The notes under the pieces: model-generated
Seen by the model: only the letters and a program-made list of their open reading frames with translations
The model's database searches: none
Told to the model about the DNA's origin: nothing
Source: Bradysia coprophila
Lineage: Eukaryota > Arthropoda > Insecta > Diptera > Sciaridae
Reading direction: 5' to 3'
Assembly: GCF_014529535.1 (NCBI RefSeq)
Contig: NW_023503501.1
Coordinates: 1 to 64,000, forward strand
Length of the DNA: 64,000 bases
Translations under genes and position numbers: made by a program
In this document: positions 42,334-55,837 of the stretch, piece by piece
Position numbering within the stretch: the first letter of the stretch is position 1
Layout of the letters: every line of letters starts with the position of its first letter

Positions 42334-45300
42334 TCATACTTTTATTCCTTCAAAATTCCACAACAAGCTAAACAAAAGTATACCAATAACACCACCATAT
42401 CCGATCAGAGCATTTGCACCGTTACTGTCAGAAGCAGTGCTGACAAATGTTATGTTATATCTAGAATTTACAGGAATTCTAAGATTCTGCACAAGAACCT
42501 CATTGCTAGGAAGTATTGCGAAATCGGTGTGAGGTTCGCCGTTAACCAAAATGGAGTCAATTGTCCCATTTATTCCCAGCACTCGAACCGTCTCCAAGTT
42601 CAATCGTCCTATATCTGAATAACGATTTTGTACTACCGTCTGGATTAAAGTGTCACTGTAAGTGATGCTAGACAAGAAATAACCTCCGGTCGCTTGCGCT
42701 TCTAATTTACGAAAAAAATTATTTTCCGATAAAATGGTGTCTGCGAACCAGAATCAGATCATTATGCCTTACCGAAAGTAATGCCGTCGTCGTAGTACAT
42801 TTGACCTTTGCAGAGAAAGCATCGTCTAGTGCAACGATGAGACCAAACGGATTCTGTCGTGACAGCATGGTATTGAGAGCAGGTTCCTGAGTCGGCAGTA
42901 CATATCCGCCTCGAACGTGTAAATTGATAAAGTCAAATGGAGCATCCAGATTGACATAGCCGATGGGTGGGACTTGGACCTATGATGCACACAATTCAAT
43001 TTTTGAACTTAGCGAAAACGGTCTATGTACATACCGCTTCGCCAGTTCGGTACGCGTACCATCTTCCCGCTGGGAAGTAAGCATTCACAGAAGTAGCTCC
43101 TTCAGTCACAACTGGAGAAACCATAAAGGCTGGTCCAATTAAGAATTGTTGGTCAACTCTTCGGGCCGTAGAGTCTGTTGGGAATTCATGCCAAAGTCCA
43201 CGCATAACGGTTCCTCCCTTAACCCGATGAATGTAGAACAGATTGTACATGTAGGGCAGTATCGTGTACCGAATCATCAGTGCATCTCGAGTCGATTTTT
43301 TCGACACATCCGACCAAATGCCCGGATCTTGATCTTGGGTAGACACAGACCGAACGTTGTGATTGCGGGAGTACGGATAGAATGCACCCGCTTGCAACCA
43401 TCTTGTGCACAATTCTTCACTGGGACGACCGTAGAATCCACAGATGTCGACACCGGACTGACGAATGCCGAACAGATTGAAACCCATGATACCAATGAGT
43501 GAAGCGGCAAAATTGTCCCATGTTGAAAAATTGTCGCCCAACCAATGAGCAGCCCATTGTCCCAATCCGGGATACGTTGACCGAGCGAGTTGGAATGTAC
43601 GATTCGTACAGAAGATCCGTTGAATTGCTCTGCAAGCGACAGATTTGATGCGATAAAATGGAGTGAATTTGAATTTGAAATATTTACTGAAATGATCCAC
43701 GAGCCTCGCTCCAACCGTACAGATTATGGGTGTCGTAGAGTCTACCGTAATCTTGAATATGATCGGGACATATTGTCAAGTCTGAAATATTGTTCTTGAT
43801 ACCCGACGGTTTGTATGGCGGTCTATTAATAAGCGTATCATCACAACCATTCACGTCGCCGTCGGACCAGCTTGCTGGTTCATTCATGTCCTGTAAAATA
43901 TTACATTTTTGTGTCCTCAACGTGTCCTCAATTTGATTGGAAACTTACTAGCCATAGGCCGTCCCATTCTAGTTTTTCTCTGTAACTGTTACAGATGGTG
44001 TACCACCAGTCAACAGTTGAAGGACGAGAAAAATCAGCAAAATAAACTGGACCTCCTTGGCCAGGTCCAGCAGGCTGAAATACGAATTCATTTTAAATAT
44101 TTTTCGGGAAAAGCGGCAAGTGTTAACCGATGGGTTCGTTGAAAGTCAATTCGGCCAGGTTATTAGATTCACTTCCCGTATATCACTCACCTTCGACCAT
44201 CCATTTCCATCGCCACCTGGCCAAAGTGTTCCAGTGGAAATAGAGCCATCCGGTCGCTTTACCCAAACATCCATTTCATTTCCAAGCTTTAATGGTTCGT
44301 AATCAGCTAGTCGTCGGTCCTCCGACGATATCTGTGAATTCTGGGTATGGGAAGAAAGGAATTTGTTTTTCATTCTGCTGCATCTAAGCAAAATATGGAA
44401 CATTTCCCACAAGTTCCACACGTCCCACATACCACACTCTGAACGAAATGAATTCCTTTCGCTTTCAATTCGCGAATAAATGCCGGCAGCTCGGCGTAAT
44501 CGTTGTAAGTGTTGTTTTCGTCGTAGGTGAAGGTCAGCCAATCGTACATTATGTCCAAATCGCCGAATTGGACATCCTGGATCAGGTAAAGTGGATTTCA
44601 AATATTTTCGAGGAATTTTTGCAAGGAAAGTCAAGGACAAAACTATAATTGACTTAAGTCTACCGCACCTGTGGAATACCAGCAGCTGCTAGTCTATCAA
44701 TAGTGGCTCGCATATTGGCCACTGAATTGTAACTCCATCGCCAAAGATTGAAACCTAACGACCAATAAGCAGGAATTGGTTGCGGCCCGACAGCTTGATG
44801 ATACTGGGCAGTGGCTTGTTCAGGAGTTGGTCCCATAAAGATATAAATATCGAGCAGTCCGCCTATCGTTCGGTATATGTATGACGGTGCGGGCGTTAGA
44901 ACGAATTCTATGATTGAGATACGGTCAGTTAATTAGATAGGATTTTTCAGACAAGAAAACCACTTTGCTCAATCGAACCTTGTGCATTGCTGTTAAGGTA
45001 TAGAACGGTGTGAGTGTTTCCGTCATTCTCAACCATGGTATAGGTGGGATGGACGCCGTAAATATTCGTGTTGCCCTAAAATGAACGCAAACCACTTTCT
45101 TCAAACCATCAATGAAAACTCATTTGGGTTCTCATACATCCGGGACATTATCTCTCGTGTACAGACCGAACACTTGCCATTTACTAAAGTCATGTTTGTA
45201 GGTGGACTGTTCATTCTCACCAATGCCGTAACCAAAGGTGGACGGAACCTTATTAACAATCTGAATGAACTGATCGGCAAACGTGAACCCACCAAGCGAT

Positions 45301-45821
45301 GTATCAAATACGGCCACTCCACTCGACACCCGTATTACTTTGAACGAGAATACGGGATCGTTAGAGTACTCGAGGCGATAGAGTCGATTGCCCGGAACCG
45401 TTTCGATCGGTGGATTTATGTCCATAGGCACTTCGTAACGATCGGTGTTGTCTGTAATCTGATGAAAAGACACTGTCACACATCTGACGCACAAACTCGG
45501 TCGCCTATGCTTTCACCTTAATTCTGAGCCGTTCATTGTACTCGGTGTAAAAGAAAATCGATATTTCTTCAGCGTCACCGCCAACGTACGAAATATTCGT
45601 TGCTCGTCTTAGATTCACTCTGCATCCGCCGGGAATTTCCAACACCGAGCCATCGTTAACGTATCCGTAGTTCAGTGGCAGGTGGCAAGAGGGAGGTGTA
45701 CCTTTGGCCGAACTGGCACTGCAGTAAATGCATCCTTTCGCTAAGCAACTGGCTTCGGTAACTGATCCGAATGGAAAGCAATCTATTCGATTATTTTCGG
45801 TGACGCACTCTTGACCGTAGA
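42334..45821 (-). CDS. GH31 alpha-glucosidase (maltase type), with one frameshift
   Basis: Hydrolyses terminal alpha-glucosidic bonds. Exons: 45,821-45,517, 45,458-45,138, 45,075-44,979, 44,907-44,669, 44,576-44,433, 44,331-44,191, 44,074-43,949, 43,890-43,688, 43,629-43,035, 42,979-42,773 and 42,701-42,334, with a compatible phase chain. Domains in order: trefoil (CLAKGCIYC), N-terminal beta domain, catalytic barrel with nucleophile motif WLDMNE (split by an intron) and acid/base motif HWLGDN, then C-terminal beta domains. In exon 10, one base is missing near 42,808 before the conserved MYYDDG stretch, so the frame fails as written. A hydrophobic tail (YGGVIGILLFSLLWNF) suggests membrane or GPI anchoring. 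The signal-peptide exon was not located: an acceptor (CCCTCTTACAG) precedes 45,821, although an open frame continues to a Met at 45,900. The exon 5/6 junction lacks the usual DPA motif. Confidence 0.88.
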
Positions 45822-45900
45822 CTGTAAGAGGGAAAATAAGAACAGTTGTGGTAAATTGTAGATGGTGATGTTGTGCACTAGGTGGAGTGGAGAGTAGCAT

Positions 45901-48520
45901 AAATGTTGTGAGTGTGCTATAGTCTTATCACTTAGCGGACTCAAGATAGTAAACTTTGGGGAGGTCACGCAGATCCAAAGTATATAAACGGAAGGTAATG
46001 CAAATTCGCAGTTACGCACGTATCCATACTTCGAGCTGAATTTACTGTATATCGATACACATGCGTAAATACAAGCATTGTAAATGTGCAATTCCATTGT
46101 AATGTAATGTGGTGAACCATTAGACTTCTAGGGTGTATAGAAGCTACAAAAATTGAAAATAAAGATTTTCTCAATGAATCTTGGATGTTTATTTAGACGA
46201 CTGGGGTTATGATCCGCGCCTTCGACTTAGGATCACAACCTCCCAGTCGTCAAAATTGAGACAGAGGTGAATAATCTACTATTATTTGTTTTAGTGGGTG
46301 TGCAATGTCTGATATTTTTGGTAATATTGGGTTCCATGCATTGTTTAGGACGAGACATATATCGATGTTCATTAATTGACCTTGGCCAAACCTTCTTTGA
46401 TTTTTCGTAGATAGAAGTTATTTCTCTAACTATTAATTTTGAGTTTGGCAATCAATTTTATGTCCTTTGTTTCTGATTGTGTGTCTCGCTACTGTCGATT
46501 TGTTGTATTCGTGACGTCGGACATTGCCTTTGTGATCTTTCAATCTTTGAACGCTTTTTTTTGATGTATGTTTCATGTTTCGTATCACCTTTCCAACGAT
46601 ACCAAACATGCTGTGTTTCAACATGGCCAAATAACTTTCTTACGGACTTAAGCTAGCCCTTAAGTTACTTGGCGATGTTGAAATACAGTATGTGTGGTAT
46701 CGTAGGAAAGGTGAGACTCTAGGCTAACTCAGAAATACAAATTTAGAACGACAAAAATAGACCTAGTTCCCAAACAAAGAAAAATTCGTCTATCTCAAAA
46801 TTGTGCCGTGCACTCGATTTTAATATTATGTGATTCTTAATCACTGTGCTGCCATCTACTAAACCAATGATTGTAAGAAATTTTCGTCCCCAACTTTGTC
46901 CGACACGCAAAGCTTCATAATTACTCTTACGCGACCGCGAAGTTCCATCTTTCAAATTGACCGAAAAAAATGTCAAACTCCAGATAACTCCTCTATTATC
47001 ATACCCACCAAAGCCGGAATACATGTTTCGTACACCTTTTGGACCAGTCCCTTTAGCATATCAAAGGTTTTTTGCCCGGACCCTTACCATCGTGGACAAA
47101 AGGGACACACACATCTTCCTCTACAACATATCAAAACATAACCTTCCCTACCCATCACAAATTTGTCCGTTTGTGTCGGTGGTCGTTTTTCACCATTGTG
47201 GTTAAAAATTTCACCTTTTTGGTCCGAGTAACATTTACCAATGAATGTACATACCAGGTATGACCGAGTCTTCAAAATCTGTTGATTTATCTTGAACGCA
47301 CTCATTATTTTTGTCAAAATAGAGTGTTATGATGAAAGAGAAGAAGATATTTTGACAAGTACCCCAAGACAAGTTAAAATAAACTGGTCTTCTGTCCTCT
47401 CGCTCTCAATGTAACCACGTTGAAAGAGAAGTAAATACTTTGACAAGTACCCCAAGGCAAGTTATAATAACTAGTCTTCGGTTTTCTCGCTCTGATCATA
47501 ACAGTCTATAATTTGAAAATGGGTGCGTTACAATCCGTTTTTAAAATCGTTTAAAATCGTCCGAAGTGACATTAGACCATACCTGGGTGGTTTATATTCA
47601 CCGACTGGTTTACATTCAGGCGCACTTTAAAGTCACATTCTGATGGAAATAACGAAATATTCGGATTCAGCGATGCTGACTGGGCCCATAACCTGTGAGA
47701 AAACAGCAGGGGTCCGTGGTTAGGAACTTAAATAAAATACGAGTGCTCTTGAGTAATGACAAAGAGATAATGCTTTATTGATACTTCATAGGTTGGCTCG
47801 ATATAAACTATAGGGTCGGTATGTAGATACTCGTTATGAATTAAGTTGTTAACGTTAAACTAGTCCAGTTAATAACAACACATTCCGAGCAAAAATTGGC
47901 AGAACTTAGACGAAAAAGGGAGTAAAACTATTTTCGTCTTTGCTCTCCATGATGGAGACTCCATCTGGGGCCATATTTTCAATATTTTCGCAAGATGAGA
48001 TTTTATAAACTTTCGACATTCTCTCTCTTGCTATTTATATAGAGAATTAAAATCTTCGCTGAATTCATTAAATTTTCAATTAAATTTTTTGATTTTTATA
48101 ATCATCTGGAGTCTTACTTCCACATAATTCCATATAATCCTTGTCATAAAATCAGTGATTTACCCCTCGTCTTTCTTAGTTATACATGTCGGTTGTGAAA
48201 ACAGTGGATGGTGACACCGACGCGTCCGTCCGTCCGTGACCCCTCTAGCTAGAGTAAATCACAACCTTTTTTCAAAATTCTTTTTTTCCCCGATTGGTAT
48301 CGACAAAAGTAAGGTCAAGTTCGAAAATGGGCATGGTAGGGTCGGCCCCTCCAGAGCTAGGGCCCTATAGGTGTTTTTCAGTCTTTCGACGATATCTACC
48401 GAAATACGCACGCAATAGCTGCTTGTGATATATCAAATGAAAGGTATTGACGAGTAGAACAAAGTTGCTGAACATTGTTTTTGGGTAAGATGCAACGCGA
48501 GCTTGTTGGGAGGGCTCAAA
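45901..48520. other. Intergenic DNA, no gene recognised (unit B)
   Basis: Upstream of the GH31 gene and shared with 308-2,879. It may contain the missing GH31 signal-peptide exon, but I found no convincing candidate. It contains the hairpin MITE dimer at 47,320-47,510 and part of the 17,792-type element near 45,953. Confidence 0.55.
47320..47510 (-). mobile_element. Two tandem copies of a short hairpin MITE (unit B)
   Basis: Unit B counterpart of 1,766-1,952. The copies share the motif 'tgacaagtaccccaag' with each other and, in reverse orientation, with 20,600-20,701 and 24,060-24,161. Confidence 0.6.
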
Positions 48521-49300
48521 GGTCGTTACTCGGCCCTAAGTGTTTTTTGCACATAAATCGAGTAAATCTCATCCGATTTTGCTAGATTTAGTTTTTTATG
48601 GAAGGTAACTGAATACCGAAAAGAACGTGTCGAAAAAAGTTTCAAATTTGGGCCCTTGGACTAAGGCCGCTACTCGGCCCTAAGTGTTTTTTGCACATAA
48701 ATCGAGTAAATCTCATCCGATTTTGCTAGATTTAGTTTTTTATGGAAGGTAATTGAATACCGAAAAGAACGTGACGAAAAAAGTTTCAAATTAGGGCCCT
48801 TGGACTCGGCCCTAAGTGTTTTTTGCACATAAATCGAGTAAATCTCATCCGATTTTGCTAGATTTTGTTTTATTTGAGAGATAATTGAATACCGAATAGA
48901 ATGATGGCAAAAAATGTTTCAAATTTGGGCCCTTGGACTAAGGCCGCTACTCGACTTTAAGTGTTTTTTGCACATAAATAGAGTAAATCTCATCCGATTT
49001 TGCTAGATTTTGTTTCATTTGAGAGATATTTGAATACCGAAAAGAACGTGTCGAAAAAAGTTTCAAATTTGGGCCCTTGGACTAAGGCCGCTACTCGGCT
49101 CTAAGTGTTTTTTGCACATAAATCGAGTAAATCTCATCCGATTTTGCTAGATTTAGTTTTTTGTGGAAGGTAATTGAATGCCGAAAATAACGTGGCAAAA
49201 AAGTTTCAAATTTGGGCCCTTGGACTAAGGCCGCTACTCGGCCCTAAGTGTTTTTTGCACATAAATCGAGTAAATCTCATCCGATTTTGCTAGTTTTTGA
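48521..49300. repeat. Tandem repeat, ~142-bp unit, about 5.5 copies (unit B)
   Basis: Unit B counterpart of 2,880-3,665 with the same number and order of unit variants, so the array was already present when the large duplication happened. A ~49-base stretch just upstream (about 48,328-48,380), including 'ggtcggcccctccagagc', is missing from unit A. Confidence 0.92.
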
Positions 49301-49489
49301 TTCATTTGAGAGATAATTGAATACCCAATAGAAAGTTGGCAAACAATTTTGGGTTTCTAAAATAATATCGTAAATTGTTGGTTTTATTTGAGAGGTACTT
49401 CGTACGGGCTTTCGTAATTGCGCTATGCGCAATTTTAAAAATGAACACTTTCAGTAAATTTGACCATGCCCAACTTGACTTGCATTTTG

Positions 49490-49592
49490 GTAACAGACGC
49501 ATTAGAGGGTTGTAGACGTATTAGGGTTCCGGGCGTATTACGGCTACGGACGTATTATGGTTACGGACGAAATAGGATTACGGGTCGTGCGG
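49490..49592. repeat. Short degenerate minisatellite (unit B)
   Basis: Unit B counterpart of 3,850-3,952 with the same unit order. It sits just 3' of the OR1 pseudogene. Confidence 0.65.
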
Positions 49593-49643
49593 GGCTAAGT
49601 CGCAGCAAACGCTCCGACTGTTCTGATGCCTTGTTTCAATTAC

Positions 49644-51174
49644 ATCTTATCCTGTTAAAACGCTCAGTGGTGCCAGTGGACCTATCCACATTTCGTTGGC
49701 ATTTGAGCCAGCCACGCATAAGATCAAAAATATTTTTTGCGAGTACATGTCATATGAGTACCAATTTGATTGTTGTAGGGCACCATAATTCGTTCGTTCT
49801 GCTCAAAAGTCTTCGTCAGTGGCAATTGATACTTTAATGGAGTTGGAACTTACTTTAGATGATATCTTCGTTCCCATTAGACAATAGAACATCATTTCCA
49901 AAAACATTCCATATGCAATGGCGTAACCACTTTTCCAATCACTCTTATATGGTCGTTTCAGGTGGTATCAGGATGGTAAGATGTACATTGAACGTAAGTC
50001 TTAAGGATAGTTATAGTTTAAAAAAGAACTTACGACGACAATTTGAAACAAACAAATGATTTGACCCAAATACGAAGCAATGAAATAATGAAAAATGTAG
50101 TCGTCCAGGAGTCTCTTCACTTCTGCTACGTATCTTAAATAGATTTCCGTAAAATTCAATTTCTTGATTTAAATTTATTAAAAATTCGATTTACGCATCC
50201 ATGTCTTGCTGTTTCCGACACATGTTTCTTAAGAAAGAATATCGATACGTGCAAGTCGTATCAGATGCCTTGCTCCACATCTCATCTAAAGACTTCACAT
50301 CTTCTTCGAACATATCGACGAACACGGAGTAGTTCAGAATTAATGCGACAATCATTTGGATAGCGTATACGGTAGCAACGTTGGCAAAAACCCCCGATAC
50401 CGATGATATAAGGTTTGCCGTAATAAATCCAGAAAATGTTGACAAATCCACAAACATATATTCGATTGGCAGTAAGGAAATGAGTTCATGATCCACAAGA
50501 AAAGCTTTGGTTGGATAAGCGAGAAAAATGGTAATTGATGCCATAACAACAATGGTGGTCCACATGTAGAATCGAGAATTGTATAGCAAACGGTCACGAA
50601 TTTTAGCTGCTCGACCGCCACTCTTATTCGCTTTACATACCCTAATCGAGAATTGATCAGTGCTCTTGCTGATTGAAAACTTTTGAGGAATACCACAATT
50701 TTTAACACCATCTAAAATTGGAAAAAGAGTGGTTACAACCGACTATGTTCCGTGCTACCAACGCACTTCAAGCAAAAATGCTTCTAATGACAGCTGCCAA
50801 ATAGAGTACTACTTTGTATGAAAATTTGTTCAAAAATTTTTTACAGTGCCAAAAATCGTTCGTACACTGTCAAGTTTCAGTACTCTTTTTAGAGTACCAC
50901 TCATGTTTGAAGTGCGTTGGTACTACCCAAAACATATACTCACCGAAATCGTGATGCCGTAGCATGCCAACGTCTCCAAAAGCCTATAGTAGTTCTTATT
51001 TACGACGTGCAGATATTGTGTGTATGTTAGTTGAGAGACAATCACAAAAATGAGAAACAAACTGACACAAAACAGAAACCCAGGCTTCCAATCGAATTCA
51101 ATATCAACGCCCAATATATCACCAAAATAACGAAACATTTTCAAATCCCGTTCAACGATCAAGTAATTTTCCAT
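49644..51174 (-). pseudogene. Odorant receptor OR1, pseudogene (unit B)
   Basis: Unit B counterpart of 4,004-5,533. Exons are 51,174-50,944, 50,711-50,195, 49,941-49,854 and 49,798-49,644. It carries the same exon 2 frameshift (near 50,649), exon 4 frameshift and premature TAA, and the same intronic MITE (50,759-50,919). Exon 2 still reads as two overlapping frames that together match the hydrophobic region of OR2. No terminal exon was found. Confidence 0.85.
50759..50919. mobile_element. CAACG-type MITE in OR1 intron 1 (unit B)
   Basis: Unit B copy of the element at 5,118-5,278, with the same termini and flanks. Confidence 0.92.
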
Positions 51175-54100
51175 GTCTTCATCAGATTCCTGTTCAGAAG
51201 TTACTCTCAATTGGTCCGACTGATGAATTTGTTCGAGCCTAGTCCCACTAATTCCGAATCCGGAATCCATCGTTACCTTGGCCTTAGCAATTCTACGTTT
51301 TAACTTTGTTCATTTTATTGGATTCGTAATTTGAACCTTAGTGAATTCGGCTGAGTTTTTCATTCCTGTATCTAGAGGGACGTTCAGCGGTGAACCATTA
51401 ATGTACTCCCCAAACCCGTCGTCCGAAACCTTCTTCGTCATCTTTTATCCAGATAAATTTTTAATCAGATCGTTGCAGCCATATAGTCTAACTGTCTATT
51501 TACCTTAGAAGTCATATTATCGACCGTCTCCAAAGCTATATGTATGTCTTACCTTTAAGGAATACTACAAAACAGTAATCAATAAAAAAAAGTTGTGTGA
51601 AAGGAGCGGCAGTTACTGTTCCAAAGTAAATTGTAAATTATAATTGCTGTAATTTTTACATTATGAATTATTAACTCAATTTCACTTAATTATTGACACA
51701 CCATAAATATTGCGCATCATCAACACGTGGTATGTTTGGGAATAAGCCTTACTAGTTCATTTCTCTTCTAGATATACTCAGAGTGAAGAGTATAATCATG
51801 CTTGAAGGGCGTTGGCGACTGGTGAAGTTTGTATGAATATGAATACTCTACGTCGATCTGATATATTTCAGTATGGGCAAATACAAAAAGTTAGAAGAAT
51901 AAGAAATTTAGAACAATGGATTTGAATGGATACGAAAATGATCTTTTATTCTTGTCCAAAGGAATAGAATTCTACTTTTGCTTCCGCAGTTAACTTTGGG
52001 AAGGTCACGCAGATACAGATTACAGATACACCACAGTTAAACGATATAATGGCGGAATTGATACAAAAAATCACCAGCTCGTGATGATTCTCGTCATAGT
52101 CTTGGTGGGGTGAATTTTCTTAAAACAGGGGCAACACAACAGCAGACCCAAGAGAATTTTAAGTTGCTAAGCGTCGAGAAATAAACGGAAATTTCTCCCC
52201 AATTTTCATTATCAGAGCTAGGGATTGCTACCGAAAAGTCTTTGAAAACTCGACTTTTAGCACCATCATAGAAAAACCAGAAATTCAAAAATCAGAGTAT
52301 TTTTGAAACATATTAGTCAATACAAAATATGTTACGAACCAATGCATTGTGCATTGGACGAACACCTAAATTTTACTTTGAAGAAAATTTGTGTTGACGG
52401 TCCTGCTGAGGGGATTCCTGGCTGTGCCTTAAAAAAACTAATACATGTTGTAATACAACACCATAATATTTAGTGCAACATTTAGCATCGCATTTATGAC
52501 TCCACTTGTGCTTGTTATCAACCATAAGACAATTGGATAGCAAAGACGAAACAGGAACAGATTTTTTTTCGTGTGCTCATATTTTGTCGTTAAAGGCTTA
52601 ACTTAACCTTTTTTTACAGTAGATTGTCTTCACTGCGTACTATTATTGTCAAAATTTACTTTCACTGTATCCCGTTGAACTCAAAATTGAAGCAAAGAAT
52701 CCATCTTTATCATCTGACTTTTAAAATTGAAATTGACATACTGTTCAAACCTTATTGGTTTTGACTAAATTTTCCGAGTTTGAAGGAACGTTCAATGATG
52801 AACCATTCAATTGGTGGATGTGCTCCCCAAAATCGTCGTTTGAAGTAACCCTTATCCAGATAAATTTTTATGCGGATAGTCGCAGTAATAGTCTAATTGT
52901 ATATTTACCTTTATCATATAATCGATTGTCTCAACGCACTTCAAGCAAAAGTGCTTCGAGTGACAGCTGTCAAATAGAGTACTATTTTCTATGAAAAATG
53001 TTTCCAGATCTTTTTACAGTGTTAAAATTTGTTTGAAACACTGTCCCGTTTCAGTACTCTATTTAGAGTACCACTCATGCTTGAAGTGCGTTGATTGTCT
53101 GCAAGACAATAAGATAATATGTCTTATCTCTACGGAATAACATGAAACAGTAATCAATAGAAAAAGTATTTATGCGAATGGAACGGGAGTTGTTCTTCCA
53201 TAGTAAATTGTAAATTAATAATCATGGACATATTTTTACATTACGAATTATTAACTCAATTTCACTGAATTAATGACACACCATAAATATTGCGCATCGC
53301 ATATTGTAGCCATTGCTTCCAATCAAAAAATTGATTTTATTGTGCGGTGAATTGTATACGAGTATGAATAGAATACTCTCCTCCCTTGAATTTAAATATT
53401 TCAGTATGAAGAAACGGAAAATAAAAATAAAAGAAATTTGAAGGTCCCTGCTATAGGTTTGGTTGGCTAATCTTCCAGCAAAGGACGCTTTCTTTCAGAA
53501 AGTTTCTTGTTTTGTCTACTGAAGTATGAATTCTGTAAGCTATAAAGGTAATGAGACGTAATGCTACGGCACGTTTCGAGCCAGCTCCGTCTGTGACTGA
53601 ATGTATTGCTGTTGGTTTAAATATGAAATGGGTAATCTGTAAATAAATCTTACAAACCTTTGCTTTCTTGGAGATTCAATGTTGACCGTGAAGTTTATTT
53701 ATTTCAACGAACGAAAGGGAAACAAATCCTTACACAAATGTTCGGACAGCTTTGCTTGGAGTCGAATGTCGGCCTTCTTAGATAACACATAAGATCATAA
53801 ACTTACGATGAGAAATACGTGAGTACAAGAATTTAAAATTAAAAGTTGAAAGAGACTGCAAAGCGTTTCGCTTGGTCTGTAATATCTAAATTACTTAATC
53901 TTTGTATTGCTTTGATTTACTGCGTACAGAGTACTCGGTGGTTACATACCTATTCACATCATTGCACTACAATCTAAACATCAATAAATCTAACCGACCT
54001 AAGTATTACAATTGAAGTTTCTCAATAGAATCATGTCAACTTCTTATTGATGTTCATCACTGTGCTGACTTTCTGTCATCTTAGACTCAGCCGGTTCAAC

Positions 54101-54371
54101 GGACTCTACTGATGTCATTCATTCGCTGTAGTAAAACTATGGCAAAATAAAATAAAGTGAGTTGAGGGCCTATCCTTCGCGGTGCGATGGCGGGGCTGTT
54201 GGCGGTCACTGATCAACAACCGAATGAAGGTCACAACCGTTTATTTAATTCACTTTCAAGGCTATCATCAAGAATAATTGCATCCGGTACTTTGAAGAGC
54301 AGGACACCGATGTCAGCGAAACCAGAAGCAGAGGCGACCAATACGGAATAATCCAAATACAATACAGAGTC
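51175..54371. other. Spacer between receptor genes (unit B)
   Basis: Unit B counterpart of 5,534-8,729, with the same relic receptor 5' flanks (about 51,330-51,730 and 52,750-53,330) and the MITE at 52,932-53,093. No intact gene was recognised. Confidence 0.6.
52932..53093. mobile_element. CAACG-type MITE (unit B)
   Basis: Unit B copy of 7,290-7,451, with the same ATTGTCT flanks. Confidence 0.93.
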
Positions 54372-55837
54372 CTAAACAACTTCAAGCAATATATTGAAAT
54401 AAGTGTAGATGCTCTTAACAACCTGAAAACGTTTAGGAAAAATGTATTCGACAATCAGCGAGCTTATGAATATTTTTCAATTACATTCGTTCCACTCAAT
54501 ACGCTTAGTGGTGCCAACGGACCTATCCGCAATTCTCTGGCGTTTGTAGAAGCCATCCATAAGGTCAAAAATACTTTTTGCGAGTACACGTCATATGAAT
54601 ACCAATTTGACTTTTGTAGAGCACTTATAATTCGTTCATTCTGTTCAAAAGTCTTCGTCAGTGGCAATTGATGCTTCAATGGAGTTGGAACTTACTTCAG
54701 ATGATATCTTCGTTCCCATTAGACAATAGAACATCATTTCCAAAAACATACCATATGCAATGGCGTAACCACTTTTCCAATCACTCTTGTATGGTAGTTA
54801 TCAGGATGGTAGGATGTGCATTGAACGATTATTTTAATGACAGTTATAGTTTAAAAAAGAACTTACGACAACAATTTGAAACAAACAAATGATTTGGCCT
54901 AAATACGAAGCAATGAAATAATGGTAAATGTAACCATCCAGGACTCTCTTCACTTCTACCACATATCTGAAAGAGATTTTTTATAAAATTCATTTTTTTC
55001 ATTTAATTTTTGCTAAAGTTTGATTTACGCATCCATGTCTTGCTGTATCCGACAAAAGTTTCTCAGGAATGAATGTCGATAGGTGAAAGTTGCACCTGAT
55101 ACTCGGTTACATACCTCATCTAAAGACTTCACATCTTCTTCAAACATATCAACGAATATGGAGTAGTTCAGAATTAATGAGACAATTATTTGGATAGCGT
55201 ACGCGGTAGCAACGTTGGCAAAAACTCCTAATAGCGACGATATTAGGTTTGCCGTAATAAATCCATACAATGTTGACAAGTCCACAAAAATATATTCGAT
55301 TGGCAGTAAGGAAATGAGTTCATGATCAACAAGAAAAGCTTTGGTTGGATAAGCGAGAAAAATGGTAATTGATGCCATAACAACAATGGTGGTCCACATG
55401 TAGAATCGAGAATTGTATAGCAAACGGTCTCGGATTTTAGCGGCTCGATAGCCCCTTCCATTCGCTTTACACACCCTAATTGTAGAATTGATCAGTGCTT
55501 TCATTGCTTTGTAACTTTTGAGGAATAACACAATTTTTATCACCATCTAAAATTGAAAAGAGAGTGGTAGCTGACTATGTTCCGTTACCCAAAACGTAAT
55601 GCTCACCGATATCGTGATGCCGTAGCATGCCAACGTCTCCAAAAGCCTATAGTAGTTCTTATTTACGACGTGCAGATATTGTGTGTATGTAAGTTGAGAG
55701 ACAATCACAAAAATGAGAAACAAACTGACACAAAACAGAAACCCAGGTTTCCAATCGAATACCATATCAACGCCCAATATATCACCAAAAAAACCAAAAA
55801 ATTTCAAATCCCGTTCAAAGATCAAGTAATTTTCCAT
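54372..55837 (-). CDS. Odorant receptor OR2 (unit B, intact)
   Basis: Predicted 347-residue insect odorant receptor (7tm_6 type), which would form a ligand-gated channel with the co-receptor in sensory neuron membranes. Five exons: 55,837-55,607, 55,546-55,029, 54,783-54,696, 54,640-54,485 and 54,422-54,372. All have GT-AG borders, and the lengths (231, 518, 88, 156, 51) sum to 348 codons with stop. The chosen start is a Met followed by ENYLI, about 30 residues before the first membrane segment (FLFCVSLFLIFVIVS). Family-typical features are the EMMFYCLMGT segment, the NWYSYD motif, and a short last exon ending KSIYTYFNILLEVV. Exon 1 has no in-frame ATG further upstream. It is the only receptor in the window without lesions. 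Confidence 0.88.
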
